A stretch of 64,000 nucleotides of DNA. Source: Eutypella sp. D-1. Taxonomy: Eukaryota; Ascomycota; Sordariomycetes; Xylariales; Diatrypaceae. A program made the translations under genes and the position numbers. The notes below the pieces were generated by a model. That model was not told the origin of the DNA and did not search any database. It was given only the letters and a program-made list of their open reading frames with translations. The DNA lies in NCBI GenBank assembly GCA_023313575.1, contig JAJTTP010000014.1:868001-932000 (forward strand). Reading direction: 5' to 3'. Positions 43,665 through 55,829 of the stretch are shown here, in pieces. The first letter of the stretch is position 1, and every line of letters begins with the position of its first letter.

Positions 43665-45961
43665 CAAAGAAGGCGAAGCTCGCCGAACTTAAGCGGCAAC
43701 GGGAACTGAGGGCAAACCAGGCCAATGCTGGTAGACCGAGCGTTGGCAGTCCTAGCGATGTATGCATGCTTGCCCCCTGCTACGTCATGCTCATTGATTG
43801 ATTGATTGATTGATTATTTGTTTGATCGCAGCTCATAGCCCCTTCGCCTAACCGAGCGGATAACCGAAAAGAGATCGAATCCCTGATTAACAGCCTCGTC
43901 GGGGAGAGCAGACCCGTCTCAGTGTCCACGGGAATAGCATCACCGCGGAGGGGAAGTCGGCCGGCCAGCATCCTGAGCGCCGGCGAGCTCAGTGCAGAAA
44001 ATTCCGAAGTCGCCTCCCAAGCAACCGGCCAAGCACTCGGCCATGCAGTAACATCCACAACTTCGAGGCCCCTGGAACTCGGCACGATACCCGTCCTAAC
44101 CGTCTTCGAATGCCCGCCCTCGCCAGTGAAAGAGGTTTTTACGTATAGCAAGGGTGTACAGACCACGGACGATTGGACACCGCCCGCCTCGCGGTCCCGC
44201 GCCTTCTCAGATCTCGACGAAGAGGATTTCCCTGGAATAACGTCACCAAATAAGCGGACAAGCAGGCGGTTGAGGGAGCGTGAAGAAGAGCTACGGCAGA
44301 AGCTAAGAGAGGAGATTGAGGAGGAATTAAGAGCCGCTCGCGAGCTGGTTACCGATGGCGTTCTACCCGCGGGGTCGACCGCAACCTCTAACTTCCCCGC
44401 GCGAGCCTTGGATGACGAAGAACTCGCCGCCCTCACGGCGTCGGACGAGTTTTTCGACTTTGTCGAGCGATCAACCAAGGTCATAGAGCGAGCCCTGGAC
44501 GTGAGCAACGACTACGACATCCTCCGGGACTACTCCTTGCAAGCGCATGATATCGAGGACGAAGATGACCAGACGGGCAATACGGGCGGTAAAGGGCGGC
44601 GGCGTGTGAAAGAGGTCGTGCAGTTCTACGATGAGCGGTGGTCGAAGAAGCGCATGGTTAGTAGCTTGGACTTCTCGCCCACCTTCCCCGAACTCTTGCT
44701 CGCGTCCTACACCAAGAATCCGTCGGCCCCGCACGACCCGGACGGTGTAGTCCAGGTCTGGAACCGCCATTTGCACGACCGTCCGGAGTTCCTCTTCCAC
44801 GCGCAGTCCGACATCCTGACCGCCAAGTTCTCACCATTCCACCCGAATCTGATCATCGGCGGCACATACTCGGGCCAGGTGCTGCTCTGGGACACCCGGG
44901 CCAAATCAGCTCCCGTACAAAAGACGCCGCTGACGGGCTCGGGTCACTCCCATCCCGTCTACTCGGTCGACATCGTGGGCACCCAGAACGCCAACAACAT
45001 CGTGTCCGTGTCGACCGACGGCGCTCTCTGCGTCTGGAGCGTCGACATGCTCTCGCAGCCGCAGGAATCACTTACGCTCTCGACACCCCCGCCTAACAAG
45101 TTTGAGGACCTCGCCCCGACCACCATGGCCTTCCCGCAGACGGACCCAACCTACTTCCTCGTCGGCTCCGAGGAAGGGCCCATTTACCCGTGCCACCGGT
45201 ACGACCGCGCGGGCGCCAAGGCGGGCGTCGACGCGCGCGTCAGCTACCGCGGCCACGCGGCGCCGGTGATGAGCGTGTCGTTCCACCCAGCGCGGGGCCC
45301 CGTGGACCTAGGCGACCTGGTGCTCTCGTCGTCGCTGGACTGGTCCGTCAAGCTCTGGAAGGTGCGGGCGCCTGCCGCGACGTCGACGATCGTTAGCGAG
45401 AGCGCGGGCGCCGCCGTCGCGCCCCTCGCCGACATCGTCCGCGAGGACGTCGTCTACGACGCCGCCTGGTCCCCCGTCCGCCCCGGCGTCTTCGCCCTCG
45501 TCGACGGCGCCGGCAACCTCGAGATCTGGGACCTCACCGTCGAGACCGAAATCCCCGTCGCCCGCATCAGCCCCAGCCCGCTGTCCGCCTTCAACACCAC
45601 GGCCACCGCCGGCGGCAGCGGCGGAAGCGGCTCCTCGGGTAAAGACGCCGGGAAGAATGGGACCGGCAACGTCAATGGCTCCGGAGGTGGCTCCGGAGGC
45701 GGCGGCGGCGGCGCGGGAACCGGGGCCTCGGCCTCGGCCGCGAATTCCGCCTACCGCCTCCACAGCCTCAACAAGGTGGCCTGGGAGCCCGGCGAGGGCC
45801 GCCGCCTCGCCACCGGCGGCATCGAGGGCGTCGTCTCCGTCTTCGAGGTCGGCCCCGACCTCGGCGGCAAAGAAGGCGTCCGCAATGACGAGTGGGCTAG
45901 CGTCAAGAAGCTCGTCGCGCGCCTCGAGGCTGCCGGCGGCGGCGCCGCTGCCGGCTTGTAG
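43637..45961 (+). CDS. Cytoplasmic dynein intermediate chain, 2 exons
   Basis: Exons are 43637-43759 and 43832-45961 (750 residues). The N terminus MQQRRDEILAKKAKLAELKR is the dynein IC coiled coil that binds p150 dynactin and NudE. A Ser/Pro-rich linker follows, then a TYSKGVQT-type light-chain (LC8/Tctex) binding region around residues 150-160 and an Arg/Glu-rich helix. From about residue 320 a WD40 propeller runs through VVQVWNRH, GQVLLWDTR, GALCVWSVD, DWSVKLWKV and GNLEIWDL. The last blade is interrupted by a long Gly/Ser-rich insert (about residues 640-690) before NKVAWEPGEGRRLATGG. The intermediate chain links the motor to dynactin and cargo. The 72-nt intron contains an (ATTG)n run. 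Confidence 0.93.
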
Positions 45962-47685
45962 ATGTAGGTGTTGAGCGGTGGTGATGGTGTGTGGGTTATC
46001 GGAATGTTGGAGCGGTGGGGGAAGACCTGACACGGGCTTCTTTATTTTTATTTTATGTGCTTCTTCTTCTCTTACTTAATATTCTGAAGACCTCCACCTG
46101 ACATTCTATCCTGCGTGATCCATTCATGTCTTTTTCAATATCTTACCAACGGAAGAGGCAGGCGATCGAGCAAGCGAGCGAGCGAGCGAGAGAGCGAGAA
46201 AGTGAGAAAAGAACACGAGCACCCGAAGTCAAGTCAAGGGAAACGAAAACCCCGGGCCTATCTTGTCTGTTATGATTGTGAATTGTCGAAGAGAGGGCGT
46301 TGCATAGCGAAGTTCCGCGACGACGGCGGAGGAGGAGGAGGGGGGCCAACCGGGGCGGGGGAAGGGAGGGGAGGGGTGGACGGATTTCATAAGGGTGGAA
46401 TTTGGGCAGGGTTGGATGTAGGTAGGAAGTTGATTGATTGATTGCGTTGTGTCCAAAGTCAGTCAGTCAGTCAGTCAGTCGATTAGACGAAGCAATGTCC
46501 ATCCGTCCATCCATCCATCCAGCCTTTTCAGGGTCAGGGTCAGGGTCAGGGAAGGTATCAATCAATCAGATATCTATTCATCCATGTACGTACAAACGAA
46601 GCGAAGCCGAAGACACAAGAGAAGAGAAGAAGTTGCAGCTGATGAATCAACCCACATGGGGGTTTGGGTGGTTCTATTATATCATGCCGGTTTTGTCTCG
46701 TGTAGGTTAGGAGCTGTAATGTAGTAGTGGCAAGTTGGTTGGTAGTGCCTAAGTCCCGATTTCGTCTTGTCATCTCGCTCAACTTCACCCCACGTAAGGC
46801 ATGCTCGATGTCAGAGAGGCAATATACCTCCTACCTCGTACTACTTCTATCTGTCTATCTGTCCGGCTGCCTGGCCTATATAAGTCCCTTGTCTAGATCA
46901 AACATGTGCGGCACTACTTTGCTTCATACAATAATCATAATCCACCCATGAACCACGGGAGAAGATTCTTCCTTGCCTGTCTGCTGTCTGTATACGTCCT
47001 CAGTCAGCCCAGCTCAGCCCAGCTCCTCAGGAGGGAGGGAGACAACTAGGAGGAGAGGGAGTAATAACACGATGATGCGTGAATCGCTTCCAGGGGGAAG
47101 GGGTCAGTGAAGGTATATATACGCGTGTGCGTGTGCGTGTGTGGCGGTGTGACTACGATAGCATCATTTCAACGTGCACTACGGGCCCCAAGTTTCATTA
47201 TTTACATATAAACATTAATTTCCCCTTTTCCTTTTCTCTTCCATCCTTCATCCACCTACATAAGCTCCGTAGAAGGTAAAGTACTTGACTGATACAGAAG
47301 AATATCCCCCCCTTCCCCCCGGCGCCCCCTCTCCTTACAATACTAAAGACATGGCAATGGAACTGGAACGGACGGACGGAACAGATACATAGATAAATAG
47401 GTAGGTAGGTAAGTAGGTAGGACCCCAGTCAACAGGAACGGGGAAAGAAACAAGTTACTTCGAGGTTATTCGGCCAAAAGTCGTACCGTGACGAGGACGT
47501 TTTGTTTTTGCTATTTTGTTCTGTTCTGGTATCTGGTGCTTCTTCCTCTTCTTCTTCTTTCCTTCTTTCCTTCTTTCCTGCCATCCTTCCTTTTCATCTT
47601 CTCTTCCCACACGTACATGGAATGGAGCCTTGCCATCCATATCCATACTTAATCAAATCATCAATTATTTTAATCAATTAATTAG
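45962..47685. other. Intergenic between convergent genes, microsatellite cluster
   Basis: No gene is supported. The spacer holds (GCGA)n at about 46165-46195, (GATT)n at 46429-46443, (AGTC)n at 46457-46481, (CCAT)n at 46499-46520 and (GGGTCA)n at 46530-46552. There is also (TAGG)n at 47398-47421 and a (CTT)n tract at 47540-47580. Confidence 0.65.
46165..46552. repeat. Cluster of five different short tandem repeats
   Basis: Within 390 bases five distinct tetra- to hexanucleotide tandem repeats follow one another: GCGA, GATT, AGTC, CCAT and GGGTCA. Each has three to seven units, and all are in the 3' flank of the dynein IC gene. Confidence 0.85.
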
Positions 47686-50600
47686 TTAGACCCCACCCTC
47701 GTCAACAGCCCAGACACTAACGCCCTTCTTCTCGAGGCTGCCTTTGAGCCTGCCCAAGACCTCGGCGCGACGCGCCCGCTTCTCGCGCACGGCGGCCCTC
47801 TCGACGTCGCCGAACCCGCTGAGTTTCTTGCGCGGCGTGCTGCCGCCAGGGGAGAACACGGAGCTCGACAGGGACCGCGCGTGCGCTGCCCCGGTGGTCG
47901 ATTGCCGGAACACGCTGCTGCGGTGTGGGGTCGTCATCGTCGAGCGGTCGGGCGAGAACATCGAGGTCGTCGACGCGCCCAGGCCCTTCCTATTTTTGGG
48001 CGTGGCCGGCGTCGTCGTCGTTGAGGCCGCGAAGGGCGAGCTCTCGCGACTGCTGGCGGCCGCCGAGCCGAGGCGAAGCTTGCGCATCTGGTTCTCGAGG
48101 ACGTCGATGTCACCGCTGCGCTTCTCGACCATGCTCGTCATCTTGGTGATGGTGCGGACGACGGCCTCAATGGTCGGCGCGGGGCCGCCGCCGCCGCCCT
48201 TGCCACCGGGGCCCCCGACGCCCGCCGAGACCAGCTTGGCCTTGAGCAGGGTCAGGTCCTCCTCGGCCTCGGCTAGCGATTTGGTGAAGCGCGCGAAGTT
48301 GCGCCGGAGGTCGTTCTGCTGCGCCGCCTGCTCGGCGCTGAGCGGCAGCGCGCGGTTGGCGACGGCCTGGTCCGGGTCCAGGCGCGCATCAATGATCTTC
48401 TTGAGGTCGGCTTGCTTATTGCGATCCCGGGCGAGCTCGCGCTGCAATTCCGCGCAGCGCGCGAGCTTCTCCGCGACGTCGTCGACTTGCGCAGCGCGCA
48501 GCGCATCGCTGAGGTCTCGTTTGATGATGTACGTGAGGCCTTCGATTTCATCGAGGGTCCAATCGTCTGGCGAGACTAGGTCGTTCTTTGTGACCCGCTC
48601 ATGCCCAAACTGTCTGTGTCCCTTAATGAAGCAGGTTAGCGAGCGGGCGTTGAGCCCAAGCGTATCGATCATGGAATTGATATCGCGGTAGACGGCTTCT
48701 ACTTGTGCCGGTATACTGTCGCCAGCTGGAGCCGCTGTGCCGGTATGAGCGATGAACTCGTCTAATGTTAGGGTAGGTTCATGAGGAGACTGCAATAACC
48801 GCTGGATAGCGTCGTCTTCTTCATCAATCAACAGTTGGGCTTCTTCGGCCTGCTTCTTAGCCTTTGCCCTACGCTGCTGTTCTATAATATGATTCTCGAC
48901 ACCGGTGACTTTTACTGCTAAGGGGGATACGCCCGGCTGTCTCCTCGACGCGCCGAGGAGTTGCGATGCCATGGCAGGCGTGCTAAACGACCGTGGCTGA
49001 TCCTTCGGAAGTAGCTTCGACGGCGCCGTATTACGCACGGGACTCGGTGAGCGAGGGCTTACTACGTTCGGTTGGGCGAACATCGGCGCATTGCGGCCTA
49101 TCTCGCCAAACAAACCTCGCCGTTCCTGGTCCGGACGAGAGATCGTGGAGAAGCTTCCCATGCCATCGAATGAGGAGGTAGGAGTGAATCCGGGTGTTTT
49201 GTTCTCACCGGTAATGGAAGGGCTCAGATTAAGGTCTTTGGCTACATCAACGCCGCTTCCTTCGCTTTCATTTTCGGTACCTTCCTCGGACAAATCGTCA
49301 TCATCGCTATCGGAAGATGCTGGGGGTGGGTTGGAAGGGAATACAAATGGCTCATTAGCTCTTTTTGGCGAGGGTAAGACGCTTGAGGAAGACGTCTTTC
49401 CGCCCCCACCAGGGAGAGACGGAAATTTGACATTGTACTCGTTTGACTGCTTCACGGGATCCGGCGGTAGCGGGGCATCATCCGCAGGCTTGGGCTTGGC
49501 GCCCATGCCTGGTAGGGGAGGGAGGCTGACGTCGTACGCCTTTTTGTTCCTGATCGGGTCGGGAGGAAGAGGCGCATCACCAGCGGGCTTGGCGGTGGCT
49601 GTCGCTGTCGCTCCGGGAAGCGTGGGATGCGTGGGATGCTTGACATCGTATATCTTCTTATTCTTACTGGGGTCCGGTGGTAGCGGAGCGTCATCGACCG
49701 CCGCCGGGGGTGAATCTGGAGGTAGAGGCGCTCCCTTGGCATCGGATAGGGTGTTCTCGGTATGATCTGCAGAAGAAGCGGATGAGGATGATGAATCACC
49801 GAATGGAAAAGTAGCCTTACTTGTAGACTCCGGAGGTAGCGGTGCCTCTGGAATATCCTCCCGCGGTTTTTCCGACTGGGCCTTCGTTCCGGGGACATCC
49901 TCCGTAGGGGTGTGCGCCGACGCAAAAGAGCTACCTGGGGTAATACTGATTTTGGAAGGCAAATCGAAAAGTCCAGACTTTGGAGCGGTATTCGTCTGAG
50001 ACAGGAATTTGTTCGGAGCCGGCGTTGACGTTGGAGTAGTCGACTCTACACGCGTGGGAGAACTTGGCTGTACGCTTCCTGTGGCGGCGCCAAACGGATT
50101 GGGTTTCGAACTGGCGAAAGGATTTGGCTTCTCGGTGCTAGCGAAGGGACTCGGCTTCCCGGCGTTGGCGAACGGGTTAGGTTTCTCAGCAGCAGCGAAA
50201 GGGCTTGGTTTCGCGGCGGATGCAAATGGATTCGGCTTCTCGGCCTGCGTTGTTGTTTCACCTAGCGTAGACTTAAAATTTGAACCAAACATAGAGCTAC
50301 CACCCGCAGAAGATGTCTGTTCTTCTGAGCTGGCAACGTCATCTCCGGCGTTGGGATCACGTTGGAACGTAGACTGCAGTTTGAAGGGCTGGCCTCCGAA
50401 GGGGCCTCCGCTCTGGGTACCTGTCTTGGAACTGGGAGGCGGGAACGCGGTGGTAGATTCGGCGTTCATAGAAACATCGGTAGCCTCGGGCTTCGGCGTC
50501 GATGCGAAAACATTCGTCGAGCCGCTGCTCGAATCCGCACCAGATCCAATCTGGCTAAACCCACCCTTATTCGCAAAGCTAGCAAATCCGCCGCCCGACG

Positions 50601-52459
50601 ATGCATTGGTGGGACTCTGTGAGGCGAAGGCATTGGTCGATCCGGACCCGGATCCAAGACTCGCGAATGGGGACTGACCAGAGGCTGACGCCGCGGCCCA
50701 CGGGGATGCCTTCATTCCAAGACCACCTGATTGCCCAAACGCCGGGGTACTAGGCTTACCAAATGCAGGAGCCGAAGAGGCAGCGGCGGTGCCGAACGTG
50801 CTTGACCCGAAAGCGGCACCGCCCATACCGCCCATACCACCCGTACCGCCCGAGGCACCCGCAGCTGCCCAAGGGGAGGATCTAGACCCAAGAGCAGATG
50901 GTCCACCGAAAGCAGGTTTGGTGCTTGGGGCTGCGGAACCAAACGCCGAGGCCGTCGGGGAGGAGAACGCGTTTTGCTGGGCTGGTTGGGGAGCCGCGGG
51001 CTTTGGGGCATTACCTTCGACGATCGCCAACCCCGGATAGGTGGTCCCACTCTTGAGTGATTCTGAGTAGACGACCCACCAGGCAGCTAGCACACCTTCA
51101 TCATTAAGCACCCAGTATCCCGGCAAGGGGCTAGGAGATGCATCCATTTCATGAGTAGGTATAGGCTTATACACCTTCTCTTTGGCCGATAGATCAAGAG
51201 CAACGCCGATGGCAACAGTGCTGTCCATCATATTATTCTCATTCATAGGGAGGGCGGCTCGTCTCGAATCATCAGCAAGTTCCGTAGTGGTGAAAACATT
51301 GGTAACCTTCTCCGCCGGCATGTCACTAACTAGGGGTTTCTTTGACCGGGAAATTAGCCCGATATCAGAGCAAACGGTCGAGGAGACGATTAGTAAATCT
51401 TGAAGGTCAGGTGGGAAATCCTTCAACCTCGCAGCCGCGTGATGAGGAGTGTTGTCATTTCCAAATGGTTGAGCAGGATGCGGGAGCAATTGAAACTGGA
51501 AGTTTTTCCCCTGTCTCGTGATAAGATGCCATTTGCTGTCAGGTGGTGTTTCCGCAGTCGAGACATGGACAGCCATCAGCAGGTCATTCTCCAGCCAGGC
51601 AAGAAACTCGACTATTACTACGGGTTAGCAGACAACACATAAGCACAGACTAGAAATTAGGGGGTTTACCAAAGTAGCTGGCATTCAATTCAGGAGGCCT
51701 TGGTATCTCGGCCTTGACATCGCCTTCGGGTGTCATCTGCACTACGGTACCGTCTCCCAGGCCAGCAACGAGCTGCTTGCCTTTATTGCTCCAAGCAACG
51801 CAGCTGACCTGGTCTCTCAGAATCTGGCCGTTTCGCCCCGGCGCAAAATCGCGGGCCTTCATGTTTGCCATCAAAAGCTTGCCCTCATTAGTAACAACAG
51901 CACAGAGCTCGGCCTTCTCTACGCTAGGGTTCGGGGCCAAAGCCCTAAGAGACTCCCCGTTGGTTGGGATCTCAAAGGCCGTCTGGGTAGAGCCTTGGAG
52001 GAGAGATTGAACGTCATAGACGGCGAGACCACCTCCTTGCTCTGCTGACAGTATCAGGTAATTTTCGTCGGCGGTGAAGGCAAGTTGGCATATGCGTATT
52101 GGAAAGGGAATCCGCAGTTGGGGTTCAAAGCTCCGGATTTCGCTGTCGCCCTCCTGGGGGTTTCCGAAGGCTTTTCGGACTGATTCAGTCGAGGCGATTA
52201 TAACGGCATCGGGACCGGCAGCGGCGACTAGGCCTTTCCTCGAAGCGATACTAAGAAGGGAGGCGGTGGGAGCAGGAGGGGGTGACCATTGGGATGTCAG
52301 TCGTACTTTCGCGTCGTTAGCGAGAGAGTGAAAACCAAGACCCTCTGTCTGTATAAGTTCTAGTTCAGGCCCCTGTACAACCTCTCCTGCCCCTGCCGAC
52401 GCGGCCGCAGCTTGAGGGTTGTTCCCCAAGCTGGAAAAGCCACCACCACTGAATGCCAT
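47686..52459 (-). CDS. NUP159: Nucleoporin NUP159 (NUP214-like), 2 exons
   Basis: Exons are 51670-52459 and 47686-51611 (1571 residues). The intron has donor GTAAAC, branch point GCTAAC and acceptor AATAG; the join gives ASYF-VEFLAWLEND, a conserved propeller segment. Residues 1 to about 450 form the N-terminal beta-propeller (binding site of the DEAD-box helicase Dbp5 in yeast), for example SWSPPP-like blades and CVAWSNKGKQLVAGLGDG. Residues about 470-800 are FG repeats (AFGSAAP, SSTFGTA, AFGKPS) followed by a run of NPFA/SPFA units. Then come tandem PLPPDP...KxYDV units at about residues 890-1000 and a C-terminal coiled coil with a charged end. On the cytoplasmic face of the pore it drives mRNA export and docks the Nup82 complex. 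The basic C terminus (EKRARRAEVLGRLK) precedes the stop. Confidence 0.93.
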
Positions 52460-53759
52460 GTTGAATCAGAATATTCGGCGTTGGCTCTGGTGTTAGTGGA
52501 GGGATCGCATTTGAGAAGATTCGTTCGGTAGCAGACTGAAGACGAAAGACGCAAGGGTGAAGACTGAAGACTCGCGAATGCGAATATGGCGACGGACTAG
52601 GAGGGAGGAGAGACGAGACGAGACGAGACAAGACGAGACCGAGACCGAGATCAATGGAGTGAGGATGGTGGTGTTGTTGTTGTTTGTTTATATATTTGTT
52701 TGTTACGAGGTCTCAGGTGTATTTAGATTTAGATATTCCGTAGGTAGGAATAGAAAAGTACCTAACCTAGGAGCCTCTAGGTAGGAAGTCAGGTTCTCTT
52801 CCGTAATCGCGTTCTGAATATTAGAGTGTTTTTCTTTTCAGTTGTTGAGAGAGAAATGGTATGGATATCTCCTACTTGTTTTTGGCAAAAGAAGAAGACA
52901 TGGCGCAGAAAGATGGAGTGAAGAGTGAAATTGTTTATGATGGTGGGATGTATTTTGGATGTATTTTGGATGTAGTTTGGATGTCTGTATGTACGAAGTA
53001 CTAAAAGTTATTTGATGCCTGGCATTCAATTGTGCCTACCTGGTTAGCAAAAACGCGCCTGCCTTGCCTTGTAGCTAGGTAGAGCTTAATGTAAGCTGCA
53101 TACCTGGGATGTACTGGGACGTATCTATGATAAATTTAGTGGGTCATATGCCAATTGCTCTTGCCCAGCCTGTTAGTCCCAGGGCATGTTTGTTCTTGCA
53201 GGTACTTAGGTATATGAAGTAGACACTACTTAGCCGCATTCAGATATACGGCTGTTTCGTCGGTCTTTTACGTCTAGGTAATGTTCTCACAGCTTCTGAT
53301 CTTAAGTATTGAATACTTAAAGCCTCAAAAAGCTATCGCTGCCCGCCAGCTCCAATCACATCCCTCCTTTGCCTTCCCCCCTACAGGTAGTACCTAACAG
53401 AAGGCAGGCAGCTTATCGTTCGTCAGCTCCTCCAGCTACTTAGGTACCTACCAAGTAAGTTAAGAGGTAGGCTGTGGTTTACCTTAGACCTTAGTAGCAA
53501 TCAACCGTCATCCATCACTACCAAGAACCATAACCAAACCCACCAGCCAACAACATCTACAACACCAACCCGCCTCCCACTCACAAAACCTCATAGAAAG
53601 TGACGGGCTCTCTAATATCATACTAACGAACCTTTGGTTTCCCACCCCACCCCCGAAAGACTTGATATTCAGTAACCCAACTATCAAACTAACCCAACCC
53701 CTCGTCCTCCTCACCATCGTCATCGTCATCGTCATCGTCGACGGCTTAACCCAGCCAAG
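52460..53759. other. Intergenic between divergent NUP159 and PUP1
   Basis: The NUP159 leader contains a (GAGAC)n tract at about 52609-52650. A 12-13-bp tandem repeat (GGATGTATTTT) lies at about 52946-52985. CCTAGGTA-type motifs are at about 52765, 52780 and 53440. The PUP1 leader carries (CATCGT)n at about 53715-53740. No gene is supported. Confidence 0.6.
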
Positions 53760-54725
53760 ATGCCCGGGTTCGACTTCTCAAATTACAACCGCAACGCGGC
53801 CCTACATGCGCGGGGTGTGCCCTTGCCCAAAGCCACCAGCACAGGTACTACGATCGTAGGCTGCATATACGATGGTGGTGTCGTGGTAAGTTGATATTCT
53901 CGTGGAGAGCACAGCACGTAAATGTGTTGGCATGTCATGGCATGGCATGGCATGGCATGCAAAGTCTAGAAACCTAAGAAAGGAAGAAAGAAAGAAAGAA
54001 AGGGAACAAAATTCCAGCGTGCTCACACACAAGTCTACTAGATCGCCGCCGATACCCGGGCCACGAGCGGTCCCATCGTCGCCGACAAGAACTGCGAGAA
54101 GCTGCACTACATCTCGCCGCAGATCTGGTGCGCGGGCGCCGGCACCGCGGCCGACACCGAGTTCACCACCGCCCTGATCTCCTCTCAGCTCGAGCTGCAC
54201 TCCCTGTCGACCGGCCGAAAGCCGCGCGTCGTCACCTGCATGACCCTGCTAAAGCAGCACCTATTCAAGTACCAGGGCCACATCGGCGCCTACCTGGTCG
54301 TCGCCGGCGTCGATCCCACCGGCACCCACCTCTTTACCGTCCACGCCCACGGCAGCACCGACAAGCTGCCCTACGTGACCATGGGGTCTGGTTCGCTGGC
54401 CGCCATGTCCGTCTTCGAGACCCAGTGGAAGCCGAGCCTGACCAAGGAGGAGGCCATGGAGCTCTGCTCCCAGGCCATCCAGGCCGGTATCTTCAACGAC
54501 CTGGGCTCCGGCTCCAACGTCGACCTCGCCGTCATCACCCCCGAGAAGACCACCCTGCACCGCGGCTTCGTCAAGCCCAACGAGCGGAGTCAGAAGCTCA
54601 AGAACTACAAGTTCCCCCGCGGCACCACCGCCGTCCTCAACGAGAAGATCATCACCAAGGCCGACATCGGCAAGTACGTCAGCGTGGAGGACATTGAGGG
54701 CGACCAGATGGAGGTCGATTCGTGA
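53760..54725 (+). CDS. PUP1: 20S proteasome subunit beta-2 (PUP1), 2 exons
   Basis: Exons are 53760-53885 and 54042-54725 (269 residues). The 29-residue propeptide ends ...KATSTG and is removed autocatalytically before Thr30, which becomes the catalytic Thr1 (TTIVG). The other catalytic residues fit exactly: Asp17 in [11 protein letters not shown] and Lys33 in DKNCEK, counted from Thr1. [12 protein letters not shown] and [22 protein letters not shown] are family blocks. The C-terminal arm ([18 protein letters not shown]) wraps round the neighbouring beta-3 subunit in yeast. Beta-2 carries the trypsin-like activity of the proteasome core. The intron at 53886-54041 (GTAAGT...ACTAG) holds CATGG and GAAA repeats. 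Confidence 0.97.
53936..54002. repeat. (CATGG)n and (GAAA)n inside the PUP1 intron
   Basis: About five CATGG units at 53936-53960 and a (GAAA)n run at about 53979-54002 lie between the donor (53886) and the acceptor (54041). The intron is longer than its neighbours because of them. Confidence 0.85.
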
Positions 54726-55829
54726 CGCCCTGGTGGCGGCGGCGGCGTGGCGCAGGTTTTTGGTGGGGTAGGTGAGCGTGGCACTTATGACTATCATGTA
54801 CCGGTTACCCCGAAATACAATCAACAATGATGAGAAGAAGAAGAAGAAAACAGTTCATGCAAGGGAATCTGCTCGCTTTTGAGGCGTTTGCGTTTATCCG
54901 CTGAGTGAATAGGTCATTTTGACAACGCAAACTCAGTATCAGCTTTTGCTCAAACCAGCTAGCTGCCTCGTTCCTAACAGCGTATTTCCATGACCGTGCA
55001 TCGTGTGTGTTCCCCTTTGCAATCACGCGGTTTGTTCCCGATGTTATACCATGTCGGTTGGCAGTAACCCAGTGAAGTGGGAGAGGCTAACATGCTAAAT
55101 CGCGTGAGCGGATGGGGCCAGTCCCTACGTTTCGATCTTCCTCATAAAATTCCTATCCTCCTTTTGCTACTACGCCTGGCTCCGCTTCGCATGAACTGAC
55201 CACTTACTTAGCCGGCTGTAGTCCTTCCTTTCTTGTTGCCCTTCGGTTCTTCATACTGCCCTCTCATTCACAAATATCGCCAGCCTTTAGGGTACTACCT
55301 GCAGCCGCATCTACCCCCGCCCTCCCCGCGTCATTCGACAAAGACGCATTATATCACCAGAAAGAACTCAAAAGAGGCGACGACAGCGGTGGCGGCAGTG
55401 CTAATCAGTTACCAGCTTGAGCCCGATGACCTAGATCCCGAATCGGGAACGTCCCAGGCAATGGAGGCTGTTCTCGTACCCCCGTGCCCGCAGAGCCTAG
55501 CGACACCTCCTTTCGAAGGATCGCGAAATTAGGAGGAGTCTAGACTCGCTCAGGATCCAAGCACTCCGCCCCCCGAGAAGGATCAGTTGTGTCAGTTCAG
55601 GTGAGTCAGGCAAAGGGGTGGGGCTAGAGAAACTCGATTTAAGCACTGCACGCTCGTCGACACAAATATATATAAAGCGCACTAGACTTCATATACGATG
55701 ATTCCTCGTCGTCCTCTTTTCTGCCCCTCCTTTGAGCGTTTTACTCAATAATACTCACTCATAGAAGGCCAGTCACTCCTTTTCTTCATTTCACCCCCCC
55801 CCCCCAACCTTCTCCCCCAAGCTAGAGGG
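54726..55829. other. Intergenic, no gene seen
   Basis: This is the 3' flank of PUP1. A C-run lies at about 55794-55804. No frame of significance is present. Confidence 0.6.

Noticed and set aside
47744..48691. Long open frame antisense to NUP159
   Set aside because: It is the mirror of the coiled-coil coding region of NUP159 and GC-rich codon bias keeps it open. It has no domain and no independent start context.
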